A DNA stretch of 64,000 nucleotides from Pyrenula massariospora (GCA_021030905.1 JAGFMI010000011.1:186001-250000), one strand, 5' to 3'. Shown: positions 46,232 to 58,581, counted from the stretch's first letter. The notes: a model not told the origin generated them from the sequence alone. Numbers and translations: made by a program.

Positions 46232-49039
46232 GAGGTAACTTATGAGAACTATGGCAATGAACAGGCGTATAGGAGGAATGCAGGTACATCATTGAGCGTA
46301 TTGGCGGGAGCCGGTATCCGTGGTAGGGCCTGTGACGACCGATTCAATACCATAATGTTTTATTTTCTTTTCTAGTTTATACTTTAATCACACCAAACGA
46401 GATTCCCAAGAAGCTTGATGCCCTGTCCTCGCAATATTCTAGATGTGCGCCTTTTTCTTGCAATTAGGGAGCGCCTGCATTGGAGTCTAGTCCTGATTGT
46501 TGAACTTGCTAAACTTAGGTGTCACTGTTGCATATGTCGGCGAGTCAGTCCCAATGGAGAACATAAAATTTATTCGCAGAACTCATCGTCCATCCCTTGA
46601 ACATTTCACTTCCCTTTCACCTTCTCAACTCATGCGGACCTTTTCAGCTTTGAATAAGGTATATCAACCCACCGCGATGAATTCATTCTCGGCCTTTTTC
46701 GATCTTCAGATTTGGAGAGCAAGGCAACGGATGCGATCCAAGCACATTCATAGGATTGAGCAAAATAGTCGCGAAGGTCATAAACTTACCCAAATCGAAC
46801 AGCTGCGAGTGGATGTTCTTCTTGGCATAGGACTTCTGCCCACCTGAGACGGTAGTTGCCCTAGGCCTCGCTTCGAAACGTCTCTACATGGACTTCTTCG
46901 TCTAGGTCAGACAAGCTTACGATGGTTCCATTGCCAAAGAGGCCGCTATCAGCCCCAGCTTACCATCAAATCTTTCAATCACAGCTCTCGTCCACCAAAG
47001 CAAGCAGGCCGTTGAGCTTTGCACGAAGCTTCGAGTGCTTAATTTTCTCGAGCGCGACTGACCGAAGTGTATGACATGCCCTGCTTGCGCTCGCCTGTGC
47101 AAGTAGCAAGCTTCAAAGCCATATCTTCACCCCACGCGTGTCACCTTAACTATGCCACGAAGGCAGGTCTTTGCGACACTAGAGCCACAAGCTTCGAACT
47201 GTTAGCCATCGAACAACGCAAATTTTGTTTGCAGGCTTTTGCATTGGGTCCGAAGTTTGGCATTCCTATATGTTGTATTGACAAGACCTTTAGCTTACAT
47301 AGATGCCCCTGACCTAGGATAAATAAGACACGGCATGCTCGAATCAGGAACGGCTTTCTGATGCTCCGAAAATCAGCAACAGTTGGCATTGGTCCGACAG
47401 ATGCTATCTAACCTCGATTCAATCAGCTATGGTGGTTGGCCTACGAGCATTCCAACCTCTTGATGGAAGGCGTCATCCAATGTGCCTTAGATTATTACCA
47501 CAGGTCCTTTCCTACCCGAGCATATAATAGAAAACTATAGAGCACCGAATTATTCTCAGCTGATACAGTGTAGCTACTGTGCCACAGATATGCAAATTGA
47601 AATCATGCGATGGTTGTCTCGCAGGAAAATTGCGCTGTATGTCCATGCTTGGATGGATTCTGGCGACCGTGACAGGGCTCTGGTAAGCACGGAAGGTACA
47701 CATGACATGCCGAACGATACCCCTGACAGGGTTCAGCAATGACACGTCTGGTGCACAGTGTCGAATCTGCGAGAAAAGGTTGGCCGAGATAGTGATCCAT
47801 GATGTCGTATGCCCACTGAACACAGGCTTTACCCTTACATTTTGGATGATCATCACTTTTCGCAGCTATTTACTGCGCGCCGATTAACAAAGTGCTATTA
47901 TCGGCTGAATTGGACCGAAAAAGGACCGCCTGAATCGGTAGCGCCAATCATGCCGACGTAGGAAAATGTTCGACGGACGGCGAGACCTCAGTTGTACCGC
48001 AACTCTGGCCGGTAAGAGACGTGTGTGAATAAAGGTCACCGGATCTTCTTTGCACGTTTGCAGTCCAACGGGCCACCTTCGACGCGGTCAGTGCAGCCAC
48101 GGAGATTTGTTTTTGACTTTTTGAAGCTTCGTGCGCTGGAGTGTCCGAGCTCTGAATCTGACACGCGGGTGGCGTGTGCGACGGCTTGTGCGACACGGAA
48201 CGCCATGAACCATTTCGGGAATTTTTGCTAGAGAGGTTTGCTTTTTGTTGTAGAGAGATAGATGCTCGGATTGGTGGTGTTGAGAATCTATGACCTGATC
48301 TAATCTGAAGGTTTGGCCTAGGGATTGAATTTCTCGCGACTCCCGATGGTGCGGGTGGCTTCTGCAGGATCTGGGCTAACCGCCGCACCCCGGCCCTTAG
48401 CATTGCGTCGGTTACCCTCCCCTTCCCACCCGCACGGATTATCCTCTACCACCGCTGCAGGCATATCTCGCATCCGATCCTAGACCAATTCGACACCTCT
48501 GCAGATCCCCGCGCATGTATTCCACCAGAATGGGAACCACCTTCTTCGACCACTCGTCGTCGCATCGGTGCCTGACAGATCTGTCGCCGTGCCCCTTCGT
48601 GATGAAAGTCTGTCCACCAGGCCCAAGTGTGATAGCCGCGGTCCAAGCCACCAATCTCACTGGACGGTCTATTGCAAGCCCACCCACAACACGCACTTTT
48701 ACTTTTGCTGGATGGCTGGGCTGGACCACATCAGACGCAGGATACGGGCACAGAGGATAGACCAACCCTTCGCGGTGCGGCGCGTCTTCCTTTTCCAGAG
48801 CTCAAGCGTGTCCCGCAGATTTTATTTTCGGCCTCTGCATCACACTGCTGCAGGACCCAGGATTGTCCATCCGGCATGCATATTCAGCTCCCCAGTCCCA
48901 TCCTGACTTTCATCAAGCCATTTCTCATGTCTTCCCTTCTTATCAAGCCCAATGTCCTATCTCATTGCAGCTTCTTATTACTTCCAGGTTCACCCTCGAT
49001 GCTTCTCTCAGCCCTAGGTATATTGTGGTGAACGCCGAC
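46232..49039. other. Gene-poor 2.8-kb intergenic region
   Basis: This is the largest gap in the window. I read both strands. Open frames are under 160 codons, overlap on opposite strands, and show no motif. Part of the right side, 48430-48770, is open on both strands and GC-rich, possibly an untranslated leader or an old decayed gene. No tRNA, long repeat or transposase signature was recognised. No strong A/T enrichment typical of repeat-induced point mutation is evident by eye. Confidence 0.4.
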
Positions 49040-50752
49040 ATGCCTGGGGGACCTCATCCTCCAGCTTCTGTCGTTCTCACATGGCCGCCTTCGAATCTTG
49101 TAGACCCAGTGACGAGAGGACCAGCATTGTTCTCTCTGTCTATCATTCTTCCTGCGATTACGATACTTATAATCTTGGCAAGACTGTGGGCGAGGTCTTT
49201 TATTACAAGAGCTCCAGGCATTGACGATGCTTGTATTGTGCTCTCATGGGTACTTTCCTGCTCTTTACCGCGTCTAAAGGTTTTCTTAACATCATTGTAG
49301 GGCTTGGCTGTTGCAAACTCGGTGTTGGTCATTCTTGGTAAACGATGTGGCGTCCTGGATGATATCTTGTTGCTGACAAGCTTGCGTAGCCGAACGGCAG
49401 GATGGTATGGGAAGACACGCTTGGGATGTACCAATATCTCATTGGAGTCCTCTGCAAAAGGTTTGGAACCAACCGGGCTCAAACAACGTCAGACTGACCC
49501 AATTCAGAATCAGTACATAAGCACCTGGCTTAACCTCTTTTCATTGACTCTCACTCGCGCTTCCATTCTCCTCTTCTACCGCCGGCTTTCTGTCTCATTT
49601 ACATGCGCTTTCATCAACGCAACCTTCTTTGGCATTGCCTGGATCATTGTCGCCTTTCCGATTGCTATGATCGTCTCATTCGCCGTAATATGCAGGCCAC
49701 TCGAAGCATACTGGCTCCGGAACTCCATATCCTGGCTGGCGTCAAGCGAGAGCCAGAAATTCACCTGCCTTCGAGATGACATTTTGCTTCCAACTAGCTC
49801 TACCATTGGAGTCGTCGCGGACTTATACACCACTCTCGTCCCTCTCCTACTCATCATGCGCCTTCGGCTTCCCCCCAGCCAAAAGCTCGGCCTATACGCC
49901 TTGTTCGCGGTTGGATTCTTGTAAGCCCCCAACCCTACAAACCCTAACCCCCCACTATCTAACCTCCCACCCAGCGTCATCATCACCGGCATAATCCGCA
50001 CCGTCTACCTCTGGAAAGTCTTCTGGCAAACCTACGACATGGCCTGGTACCTCTGGGACTACTGGCTCTGGACCATCCTCCAGATCTACCTGGCCATCAT
50101 CTGCGCCAGCGCCCCCGCCCTCCGCCCGCTCGTCCACCGCCTCTTCATCACCCCGCTGCAGGGGGTCCGCCGCCACCACCGCGCCAAGGCCCATGGTGAT
50201 GGTGCCGGCACCCCGGACTCCCGCCAGCAGCTCGCCCGCTACGCCGCGCAGTACCCCGGGGAGCAGCTGTCGGAGACTATGTGCGACGACAACGAGGCCG
50301 AGCTGGACTTCATCACCGTGCCGGACGAGATGAAGAAGGCAGAGAATGTGCACGAGGAGATGACGGCGACGACGCTGTCGCGGGCGAGTACGTTGGGCGG
50401 TGGTGGCGGTGGGGGCAGGGAGCAAGGGGGACAGGGAGGACAGCAGCAGCGGTGTCAGAGCACGAGCACCGTGGGCATCACGACGATCAGCAGCACGATC
50501 GCGATGCTGCGGGACATGGCCGGGGAGGATGCCGAGTTGACGGTGACGAATCCGGATCCGAGGACGCCGGGAAGTGTTGTGGGTTCGCCGGCGGGGTTGA
50601 GGTCGCCGGTGTCTGCCTCGTCCGGGGGCGGTGGTGGTGGGTTCAGTCCGTGGCCGAGGAGTCCGGATCCGAGGACGCCGACGGAGGAGAGGGGGTGGCC
50701 GTTGAGTCCGGAGGCGGTCGAGGTTATGCGGGCGAGGCTGCGGTCGCCTTGA
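49040..50752 (+). CDS. PTH11-like rhodopsin-domain integral membrane protein
   Basis: Five exons (49040-49249, 49301-49337, 49390-49460, 49508-49920, 49975-50752) give 502 residues; introns are 47-54 nt. Splicing restores the family signature: LARLWARSFITRAPGIDDA (first TM and basic loop), then ILAERQDGMGRHAWDVPI across two introns, then TWLNLFSLTLTRASILLFYRRL and CRPLEAYW. These are hallmarks of the fungal rhodopsin/SAT4 domain, shared with PTH11-type G-protein-coupled receptors that sense surfaces or nutrients. About seven hydrophobic segments are present. No extracellular CFEM domain is seen. The C-terminal ~190 residues form a cytosolic tail with Gly and Ser/Pro runs and two near-identical PDPRTP motifs. 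The 37-nt exon 2 and 71-nt exon 3 are easily missed. Confidence 0.88.
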
Positions 50753-51279
50753 ATCGGGCGAGGAGGTGGGTTTGTATATTATGTTGTGGCTGGGGTTTTT
50801 GTGTAGGAGAAGCTGGATGGAATTAAGTAACGGCCTATTTGCGGATGGGGTAATTCGGAATTTGGCGTTGAGTGGTGTCGTGCTTGGCATACGAAAGGAT
50901 TTACAATATTTGTTAGTTATCGGGTTCTGTATGAGATGGTCTCGTGCTGGGTGTGGGAGGCTTACAAGTTTTTGTCATGCTTTGCTGAGAATGAACTGGT
51001 CCATAGAGTGGGTGTGAGAGAACGGAAGTGATTTTACATTCCTTTGAGACACAGCAGCGAAGGAGGAGGGGATATCAATTGAATGCAGCATGTCCTTCGA
51101 ATAAGCCTCCAACCCAGGAGATCGCAACGCCATTCCCATGCCCGGCTAGACCCAATTAATGCAGTTGTGCTCGCTCGCTCTCATCCCTTCTCGTCCTCCT
51201 CATCAGGTCTCAACGTCACGCATCGCTCTCACAAATCCATCCTCCCCCAAAAATTCCAAACTCCCCATCCCCCCTCCCC
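50753..51279. other. Convergent intergenic region
   Basis: This 527-bp stretch lies between the stop codons of the PTH11-like gene (rightward) and the DUF4748 gene (leftward). It holds both 3' flanks and nothing else I can identify. Confidence 0.35.
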
Positions 51280-51814
51280 CTACGAAAACCGATCCCCCTT
51301 CCGACTCCGAAACGGCTCCGCAGCCTCATACTTGCTCCTCTCCCTCACCCTCTGCCCCTCCGTCTCCGGCGCATGCCCCACCGGCGCCGCATCCTGACTC
51401 GCCTCGCTCGACGGACTCCCCGCATGGTCCAACCCTTTATGCCTCTTCCCCTCCTCCTCTACCTAACACATCAGTCAAATCTCCTCCCACCCCCCAACAC
51501 TCATCAGAGCCACATACCTGTCCCTCCTTTCCTCCGCGCCTTCGGCGCGCTACTGGCGGGGGAGGCGACGGGTTCGAGGGCCTGCAAGCGTTGCTTTTCG
51601 GCCATGCGCTTGTCGTGCGCGGACTGGCGGTCGCTGTTGATGCTGCGCTTGGCGAAGTAGTAGGCGCCGCCGCCGGCGACGCAGAGGGCGGCCCAGCCGT
51701 ACCACGTTGAGCGGATCTGGGGGTGGGGTGTTAGGAAGGTGTGGAGCGGAGGGGCGCTGGGGGGGAAATAGACGAGACGGCGGAATGGGGAGGGGCGCGG
51801 CGTACTGTGTTCAT
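51280..51814 (-). CDS. Small single-TM protein of the DUF4748 type
   Basis: Three exons (51806-51814, 51518-51716, 51280-51458) give 128 residues. Exon 1 is only 9 nt (MNT) and intron 1 is 89 nt; the second acceptor must be the GGTAG at 51459, not the upstream GTTAG, for the frame to stay open. The conserved core after the first splice, STWYGWAALCVAGGGAYYF then AKRSINSDRQSAHDKR, is one short transmembrane helix and a charged helix, which I associate with DUF4748. The C-terminal half is hydrophilic and ends in a conserved-looking block (SKYEAAEPFRSRKGDRF). A mitochondrial or other organelle membrane location is plausible for such a short N-terminal anchor but not shown. No function is assigned. 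Confidence 0.8.
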
Positions 51815-52452
51815 GGCTGTTAGGGAAAGGTGGAGTGGGATGGGGGGAAGGTGGGGATAGGGTGGGAATTGTGGGAGGAGGAAAGAATGGGAGTGGAAGG
51901 TTGATGGGTTTTGTTTCTGGGTAAAGCGCTGTAGAAGCTACTTCGTCTGGTCAAGCAGCATGGGTGCGAAATCGAGAGCTTGAGAAACTTTCTCAGAGCT
52001 TTGTATCGGAGTAACGGGGTCGGGGCGACATTGGGGGAAGCTTGACCGAGGTGTGGGGCGAGGCTGTAGCCTTGCTCCGCCCTCGCCTGGTCTTGAAGCT
52101 TTTTAGGATGCCTGTGAGTCAGTTCAATAATTCCTTTTCACTCTCAAACATGGCATTCTCATAATGGAACCTCCCTTACCCTCCTCTCTCTTCCTCTTGC
52201 TTTGAAATGGGCCTGTTAGACTTCCAACTCCGCTTATTTAGATACTCTCGAATCTGGCCTTTGAGTGTGTCGAAGAACACTGAAGGAGATATCCTGGGCT
52301 GGTCTTAGGACTTTCAAGTTCACTTCCACAAGTGCCTTACGCATTCAGTTGCTACAGCGGTCCAACGAGACATTCATATGAAAGACAGCGAATTCACCAA
52401 AGTCTTCGTACTAATCTCTAAATTCCTCGGCTTGACAGTCACTGGTTCGACC
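51815..52452. other. Divergent promoter region between DUF4748 gene and SSL2
   Basis: This 638-bp stretch lies between the leftward DUF4748 gene and the rightward SSL2 gene. An in-frame ATG at 52378 extends the SSL2 frame upstream, but the extension has no homology pattern. No other feature was recognised. Confidence 0.4.
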
Positions 52453-54990
52453 ATGGCACCGAAACGCAAAGCCCTCAACATCGGTAACGACAGCTCCTCC
52501 AAACGCTCCAGCGTCGCCCCTTCCACCCCGCGCAGCATCGACAGCGATGATGAATTCTCCGGTGACGACGCCGAATATGCCTCCGGCTCAGAAGAAGAAT
52601 ACATCCGCAGCGACCGTCGCAAGCGCGCCTTCAAGTCCTTGTCCAACCCAACGACCGCCACGCGACCCCGCGGCACCATGTTCGGCTCGAAAGACTTCTC
52701 TTGGCTAAATTTGAAGCCGGATCACGATAAGCGGCCGCTCTGGGTTGATCCAGGGGTGGCTGACGGGTCGAAAAAAGGTCCCAAGATCACGCTGGAGAGT
52801 TTCTCGCCGCTAGCGCCTCAGGCTGAGGATTTTCTGATCACGATTGCGGAGCCAGCAAGCAGGCCGGCGTATATGCATGAGTATCGATTGACGGAGCACA
52901 GTCTGTATGCGGCGTTGAGTGTGGGGCTTACCGGGGAGGATATTCTGAGGACACTGGCGAAATTGTCGAAGAGTCCGTTGGCAAAGAGTGTGGTCGAGTT
53001 CGTGGAGAAGAATACAAAGAGTTACGGGAAGGTGCGGATAGTGTTGCGGGAGAATAGATTCTTTGTTGAGACAGAGGAGTCGAACGTCATGCAGATGCTG
53101 CTTGCTGATCCGGTCATCGGGCCTTGTCGAATCGAGGATTCTGAGCAAGTGGTAATGCAAGGTACCGCGCCGAAGGGTGGGATCATTATTCCTGGAACTA
53201 AAGATGCTGCTGGGATACGGCAGACGGAGCAAGGGAAGGAGGCCGAGCCACGGCCAGCTCAGAATGAGAACGAAGAGATCATGATGGCTTTAAGAGATGA
53301 AGACGATGAAGATGATGTGGCGAAACCCACTCATAGCTTTGAGATCAATTCTTCAAATCGAGACAAAGTTGCTGAGCGGTGTCTGTTCTTGGACTATCCT
53401 GCGTTATCGGAATACGACTTTTTGAATGACCATATCAACCCGACTCTCCAGATTGATTTAAAGCCGAATACTTCCATCCGATCTTACCAGGAGAAGGCTT
53501 TGGGTAAGATGTTCGGCAATGGCCGAGCAAAATCCGGTATCATTGTGTTGCCATGCGGAGCCGGTAAGACGCTGGTGGGTATCACCGCTGGGTGTACTAT
53601 CAAGAAGGGCATCATCGTTCTCTGCACGTCTGGCATGTCTGTCATGCAATGGCGTAATGAATTCCTCAAATGGTCAGACATCGACCCAGGAGACGTTGCT
53701 GTCTTCACATCCGATAATAAGGAAAAGTTCCGCCGAGAGACTGGTATTATTGTATCGACCTACAGCATGATTGCCCAAACTCGAGCTCGGGCCCACGATT
53801 CAGAAACAATGATGCAATGGATTATGAGCCGTGAATGGGGCCTCATGATCCTTGACGAAGTCCATGTCGTTCCTGCGAACATGTTCCGCAAAGTCGGCCA
53901 GAATGTGCGTTCTCACTCCAAACTTGGCTTGACGGCGACTCTTCTGCGAGAGGATGATAAGATCACCGATTTGAATTATATTATTGGGCCTAAGCTCTAC
54001 GAGGCTAACTGGATGGAACTGGCTGATCAGGGGCATATTGCTAAAGTGCAGTGCGCGGAGGTTTGGTGCCCAATGTCGATTGAGTTCTACAAGGAATATC
54101 AGCGAGAGTCGTCCAGAAAGCAGGCGCTTTACTACATCATGAACCCGACGAAATTCCAGGTCTGCCAATTTCTTATCGACTACCACGAGAAACGCGGTGA
54201 CAAGGTTATTGTCTTCTCTGACAACGTTTTCGCACTCGAACAGTATGCCAAAAAGCTAAGCAAAGCCTACATCTTTGGTGGGACGCCGCAGCAGGAGCGT
54301 CTACGCATCCTCGAGAACTTCCAACACAACGAACAGGTCAACACAATTTTTTTATCAAAGATTGGAGACACTTCCCTTGATCTCCCCGAAGCGACATGCC
54401 TAATTCAGATCTCCTCACACTACGGCTCCCGGCGTCAAGAAGCACAACGACTGGGTAGAATCCTCCGTGCAAAGAGGAGAAACGACGAAGGCTTCAATGC
54501 GTTCTTCTACTCTCTCGTCTCCAAGGACACGAGTGAAATGGCCTATTCGGCCAAACGACAAGCCTTCCTCGTTGACCAAGGCTACGCCTTCAAAGTCATC
54601 ACCCAACTCCAAGGCATCGACTCCCTCCCCGACCTCGCCTTCAAAACCTCCAAAGAACGCATCGAGCTCCTTCAACACGTCATGCTCCAGCAGGAGACCG
54701 CCGTCGACGTCGAGAAAGTCACGGACGACATTTTCTCCGAGCGTTCTGGTCGTGTAGGGCCGGCTATGAAGAAAGCGGTGGTGAAGAGGCAGGCTGCGAA
54801 TCTGTCAGATTTGGCCGGAGGGCAGGACATGAGTTATGCCGAGTTCAATAAGAGTGTGAACAAGGCGTTGAAAGAGAAGGACAGAAAGAAAAAGGGCCCG
54901 ACAAGTGACTTTTTCAAGAAGCAGCAGAGAGAGGCGGAGCGGAGGAGGAAGAATCGAGAGAAGGAGGCTAGAGATGCGGCGGGGCTGTAG
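52453..54990 (+). CDS. SSL2: TFIIH subunit XPB/Ssl2, DNA translocase-helicase
   Basis: A single-exon frame read from the ATG at 52453 ([14 protein letters not shown]), giving 845 residues. XPB/Ssl2 is the TFIIH ATPase that opens promoters and, in nucleotide excision repair, damaged DNA. An acidic, Ser-rich N-terminal region is followed by the damage-recognition-like region ([18 protein letters not shown] near 130-150). [19 protein letters not shown] near 345 leads into motif I PCGAGKT near 368-374. Motif II is DEVH at about 468-471 and motif III is LTATLLRED. The RED-type loop and thumb lie near 490-560. C-terminal motifs are KVIVFSDNV and [12 protein letters not shown] (motif VI). The C-terminal tail is basic. 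An upstream in-frame ATG would add 25 residues with no family support. Confidence 0.97.
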   Translation: MAPKRKALNIGNDSSSKRSSVAPSTPRSIDSDDEFSGDDAEYASGSEEEYIRSDRRKRAFKSLSNPTTATRPRGTMFGSKDFSWLNLKPDHDKRPLWVDPGVADGSKKGPKITLESFSPLAPQAEDFLITIAEPASRPAYMHEYRLTEHSLYAALSVGLTGEDILRTLAKLSKSPLAKSVVEFVEKNTKSYGKVRIVLRENRFFVETEESNVMQMLLADPVIGPCRIEDSEQVVMQGTAPKGGIIIPGTKDAAGIRQTEQGKEAEPRPAQNENEEIMMALRDEDDEDDVAKPTHSFEINSSNRDKVAERCLFLDYPALSEYDFLNDHINPTLQIDLKPNTSIRSYQEKALGKMFGNGRAKSGIIVLPCGAGKTLVGITAGCTIKKGIIVLCTSGMSVMQWRNEFLKWSDIDPGDVAVFTSDNKEKFRRETGIIVSTYSMIAQTRARAHDSETMMQWIMSREWGLMILDEVHVVPANMFRKVGQNVRSHSKLGLTATLLREDDKITDLNYIIGPKLYEANWMELADQGHIAKVQCAEVWCPMSIEFYKEYQRESSRKQALYYIMNPTKFQVCQFLIDYHEKRGDKVIVFSDNVFALEQYAKKLSKAYIFGGTPQQERLRILENFQHNEQVNTIFLSKIGDTSLDLPEATCLIQISSHYGSRRQEAQRLGRILRAKRRNDEGFNAFFYSLVSKDTSEMAYSAKRQAFLVDQGYAFKVITQLQGIDSLPDLAFKTSKERIELLQHVMLQQETAVDVEKVTDDIFSERSGRVGPAMKKAVVKRQAANLSDLAGGQDMSYAEFNKSVNKALKEKDRKKKGPTSDFFKKQQREAERRRKNREKEARDAAGL

Positions 54991-55970
54991 AGAAAGCAGC
55001 TGCGCTGGTTACTGCAATATACACGATTTGAATGATTGGAACGATGCATTAGCGTGGCGTTTTGTCATTCGGAATCATTGCCCATATTTCTATGTTGAGG
55101 GTACGAAAAATTGATTTACTCGCAATTTTCCCCTATGAGATAAATACCTTGCATCAATAGCAATGGACAGAAGCAACGTCCACAACCTTCAATGTTTAAA
55201 ATCAAATCAATTGCATTTTCATACCAAGCCCACACAGTCGCTAAATGGTGTCGTTGTTAGCGTTTTAAGTGCATTCGAGTTCAAAATCAAGCATTCGGAA
55301 AATTTCACGTTCCGTCCACCCACCCACGCCGTTTCTTAGGTGCTCCGCCAACTGCCAGGGCGGAGACCCTGTACATTGCCAACGTCGGTGAAAAGGAAAC
55401 ATTCAACCAAAATTTCCACTCTCCTCCGAGATCCGCATGTGCCTAACTGTGGGGTCTCTGAGATCTTTACAAGGACCAGACCATTTTCCAGATGTCATTG
55501 ACGGGTGTTCCCTGCTTCGCTACTTGTTTCTCCGCTTTTGCCCTACGGAGAACCTCTGCCCGTGCCTAATTGGGAAGTCAACATGGCGGGCTCTGCATTT
55601 TCTTCTTGCACTTTTTGCTATTCCCTGCGCGGATCTGGGACCAAGCTCAACGCTTACTCTAATGGCGGGTTGATCTAGAACGCGTATCTGAACGATGTGC
55701 TGGGCTTCTAGCAATATGTGGATGCCATCCTGGACAGTGGAGTTCATAGCCACGGGTGTCGTAGCCGATGGAGCTATTGAAATCAGGTACTAGCTTGGTA
55801 GGTCAGTTACTTTTATATATGTGTTTGAGTGTATCTTTTTTCTGGCGTCTTGAAATGTAGAGGAGGTGTTCGCGCGGTCCCATCTTGTTTCTCAGTTCAG
55901 CAAAACGGGGGAAGTTTACCAACATCTTTCCTCTACCCCATCTATTTTCTTCATACAAAGTTCTCCCACC
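54991..55970. other. Intergenic region, about 1 kb
   Basis: This stretch holds the 3' flank of SSL2 and the promoter of the GDSL esterase. An open frame at 55437-55673 shows no motif. Nothing else was recognised. Confidence 0.35.
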
Positions 55971-57048
55971 ATGTCTCCTCTCCTCGCAACAGCAGCAGCT
56001 GTACTAGCATCCTCCATACTCCTCCTTCCAACAGCCCACGCCAACCCCCTCCCCAACACCCCATCATCCCTCTCCTCTTCCTACTCAGGCTTCAACAACA
56101 TCCACAACCTCTTCGTCTTCGGCGACTCCTACACCACGACCTCATTCCTCCCGAACGGCACCCAACCCAACCCCTCAAACCCTCTCGGCAACCCTCCTTA
56201 CCCAGGCTACACCTCCTCCGACGGTCCCAATTGGATCGACTACCTCACCACCACCTACAACCGCTCCTACATCCAAACCTACAACCTCGCCTACGGCGGC
56301 GCCACCGTCGACTCCTCCCTCGTCGCCCAATACCTCCCCACCGTCCTCGACCTCTCGCAACAGATCCGCTCCGAATTCCTCCCCCTCTACTCCCCCCACA
56401 ACTCCACCACCCCGCCCTGGTCCCCCGCCAACACCCTCTTCATCACCTGGATCGGCATCAACGACGTCGGCAACTCGTACTATGCGCAAAACTCCACCCT
56501 AAACAGCATCATCTTCGCCGAACTCTCCTCCCTCACCTACGCCCTCTCATCCGCCGGCGCCCGCAACTTCCTCTTCCTCAACGTGCCCCCCGTCGACCGC
56601 AGCCCGCTCACCACAGCCCAAGGCCCCGACGCTGCGGCGCTCGAAAAGAATGATATCGCAGACTGGAACGCCCGCCTGCAGACCTTCCTGTCCCGGCTCC
56701 GCGCTGACACGCGCAACACGGTGTTTTTCTTCGACGCGAATGCGCTGTTTAATCAGGTGCTCGATGATCCCCGGCAGTTCCCAGAAACCTCGCTGTACAA
56801 GAATACGACTGAGTATTGTGATGCGTATGCCAAGTAAGCCAGCTTCCCCTCTTTCTTTTGTGGTTGTGTGTGATTGGTGATGTACTGATGGGGGGAATAG
56901 TGGCACGCCGAGCCCGACGACGTTCAACGCGAGCTGCGGGTACCCCGTGGACGAGTACTTCTGGTTGAATTCGCTGCATCCGACGTTCCCGATGCATCGG
57001 CTGTTGGCGCGGAGGGTGGGGGAGGTGTTGGAGGGGAAGACGGGATAA
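55971..57048 (+). CDS. Secreted GDSL-type esterase/lipase (CE16-like)
   Basis: Two exons (55971-56833, 56901-57048) give 336 residues; the intron is 67 nt. The start at 55971 gives a clean signal peptide (MSPLLATAAAVLASSILLLP); an earlier in-frame ATG would add 35 residues before it. The SGNH hydrolase blocks are intact: block I FVFGDSYTT with the catalytic Ser, block II YGGATVDS with the Gly, and block III WIGINDVGN with the Asn. Block V is DEYFWLNSLHPT with the Asp and His of the triad. Several Asn-X-Thr/Ser sites suggest N-glycosylation. Fungal CE16-type members remove acetyl groups from plant polysaccharides, but general esterase activity is all the sequence shows. Confidence 0.9.
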
Positions 57049-57335
57049 GAGGATTTGAGCGGCAAAAGAAAAGTTTGTGGGTCTTTAGGGCGTGGGGTTA
57101 GTTGGTTAAGAGGGATGTGGGGAGGGAGGATACGCCCTCGTCGCTATATATTAGATATTTTATATTTGACAGATGTTGGACGTTACGCTGAAAGACTGCA
57201 TGTCATCTACCACGAAGAGCTCTCATGCTGAACAAAAATACTTCTTAAAAATACACTTATCTGCTGGATATCATAAATCGGAAGATACACGTGTAACGAT
57301 AATACAGAAGCCCACCGGACTTTTCCACGCCGCCC

Positions 57336-58581
57336 TTACCCTTCCTTCGATTTCCTGCCCCTCTTCGCCCCTCCACCCCTCCCCGACGGTGTCCCGTCAT
57401 CCTCCTTCTTCCTCTTCACCGGCCTTGAATTTCCCCCCTTCGGCCTATAACCCCCATCTTGATCCCGTTTCCTCTTTCCCCTTGCCGTACCCCTCCCCAC
57501 AGAGACTCCTACCGGAGGTGTATCCACTGCAATCCCATCTTCGTCATACTGCGGCTCCGGGTCTGCCTCCTCCTTCTTGATGGTGGTAGCGTCGCTCTTG
57601 CGCTCTCGTTTGGATGAGCGCGGGCCAGCCGCGCGGGAGGATTTTTCCGAGTTGGCTTCGTTGTCCTGGAGGAAGACTTGTGGCTGGTGGCGGCGGAGCC
57701 AGTTGTAGACGCTGACCGGGTTGCGGAGTTGGGTGTCGCGATCGCGTTCGGCGGTGCGAGGGTCTGTGCCGATGCGGGCATAGGTGTTTTCTTTGTTGGG
57801 TTCGTCGGAGGGAGGGGGAGGTTTGATGGTGGAGCGTAGGTCTTGGGCAGTGGGTTGTGAGTCGAGGGCTTGGTATGTCTGTTCTTCCTGGCGGGGAGTG
57901 GGATAGCCGAGAGGTGGTGGGCGGTCGCCAACTTCTCCAGTCGGTTTGTGATCAAGGGGTACTGTTTCGCTGTGAGGGACGTTACGGGTAAGGGTGCTAT
58001 ACGACCGTCGTGGTTCAAAGCCTTTACTGTTGACAATGTCGACTTCGAGCTGGCGGTACGCTGAAGGGCTCGTCGCACCTGTCTTTAATTCTTGTCTTGC
58101 TTCGTGAAGTACAGATCTAACGCCTCGTATCTCATTATCGGTGGGAGGAGCGATGTCTTCATGTTCACGTTTGGGGAGCTTGGTCCCCAGCGGATCCAGG
58201 TCGTAGCGATGGTATGGGTCGACATGGGCGGAAGCATTGACTTCAATGAGCATCTCTAGTAGAGCACTACTCGCACAATTAGTCACTATCTCTGATGGCG
58301 GATAGAAGACTGACTCGGTCTGTTCTGCCAACCTTCTCGAAATCTCCATCATTTTCTGTTCCTCCTTGAACAAGGCATTGCTGTCACGCATTTTCTCCTC
58401 GAATTTGACCATTTCCTTGCGGTATTTCTTCCTGATTGATATGTTAGTCCATACATCCAAGGCTCATAAGTTCTTCCAATTCTTGCCTCCATGATTTGCT
58501 CGAAGTCTTCGGAGGCGCATCTGGCATAACCTCTAGATCAGCTGCCTGGAGCCCACGGTCAGGTGTCTGCTCTTCAGACAT
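57336..58581 (-). CDS. iec3: INO80 complex subunit IEC3-like protein with a GC-AG intron
   Basis: Exon 1 is 58487-58581, followed by an intron of 55 nt (58432-58486) that begins GCAAGA and ends CAATCAG, with a strong ACTAAC branch point. That is a GC-AG intron; no GT donor gives a usable product. The junction reads SSKSWR|KKYRKEMVKFEEKMRD, the conserved start of the Iec3 domain, which continues SNALFKEEQKMMEISRRLAEQ. A second intron of 45 nt (58270-58314, GTCAGT...GTGCGAG) is likely, joining EQT to SALLEMLIEVNAS, the expected continuation. Because it is a multiple of three with no stop, the unspliced form also stays open, adding 15 residues. With both introns removed the protein has 381 residues. 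The C-terminal half is disordered and basic. IEC3 belongs to the INO80 chromatin-remodelling complex. Confidence 0.75.

Noticed and set aside
46497-48765. Small genes in the 2.8-kb gap after the P450
   Set aside because: Open frames are short, overlap on opposite strands and have no recognisable domains or splice logic.
32561-50752. A secondary-metabolite biosynthetic gene cluster including the P450 and oxidase
   Set aside because: No polyketide synthase, NRPS, terpene cyclase or transporter is present in the window, so there is no backbone gene to define a cluster.
49955-50890. A 311-codon minus-strand frame opposite the last PTH11-like exon
   Set aside because: It is an antisense shadow of GC-rich coding sequence with no motif.
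52378-52452. Upstream extension of SSL2 from an earlier ATG
   Set aside because: The 25 extra residues have no family support, and the ATG at 52453 starts the expected basic, acidic-rich N-terminus.
55829-56653. A 274-codon open frame overlapping the GDSL esterase in another frame
   Set aside because: It is rich in Pro, Arg, Leu and His because it is a shifted reading of a C-rich gene. The esterase frame has a signal peptide and all catalytic blocks.
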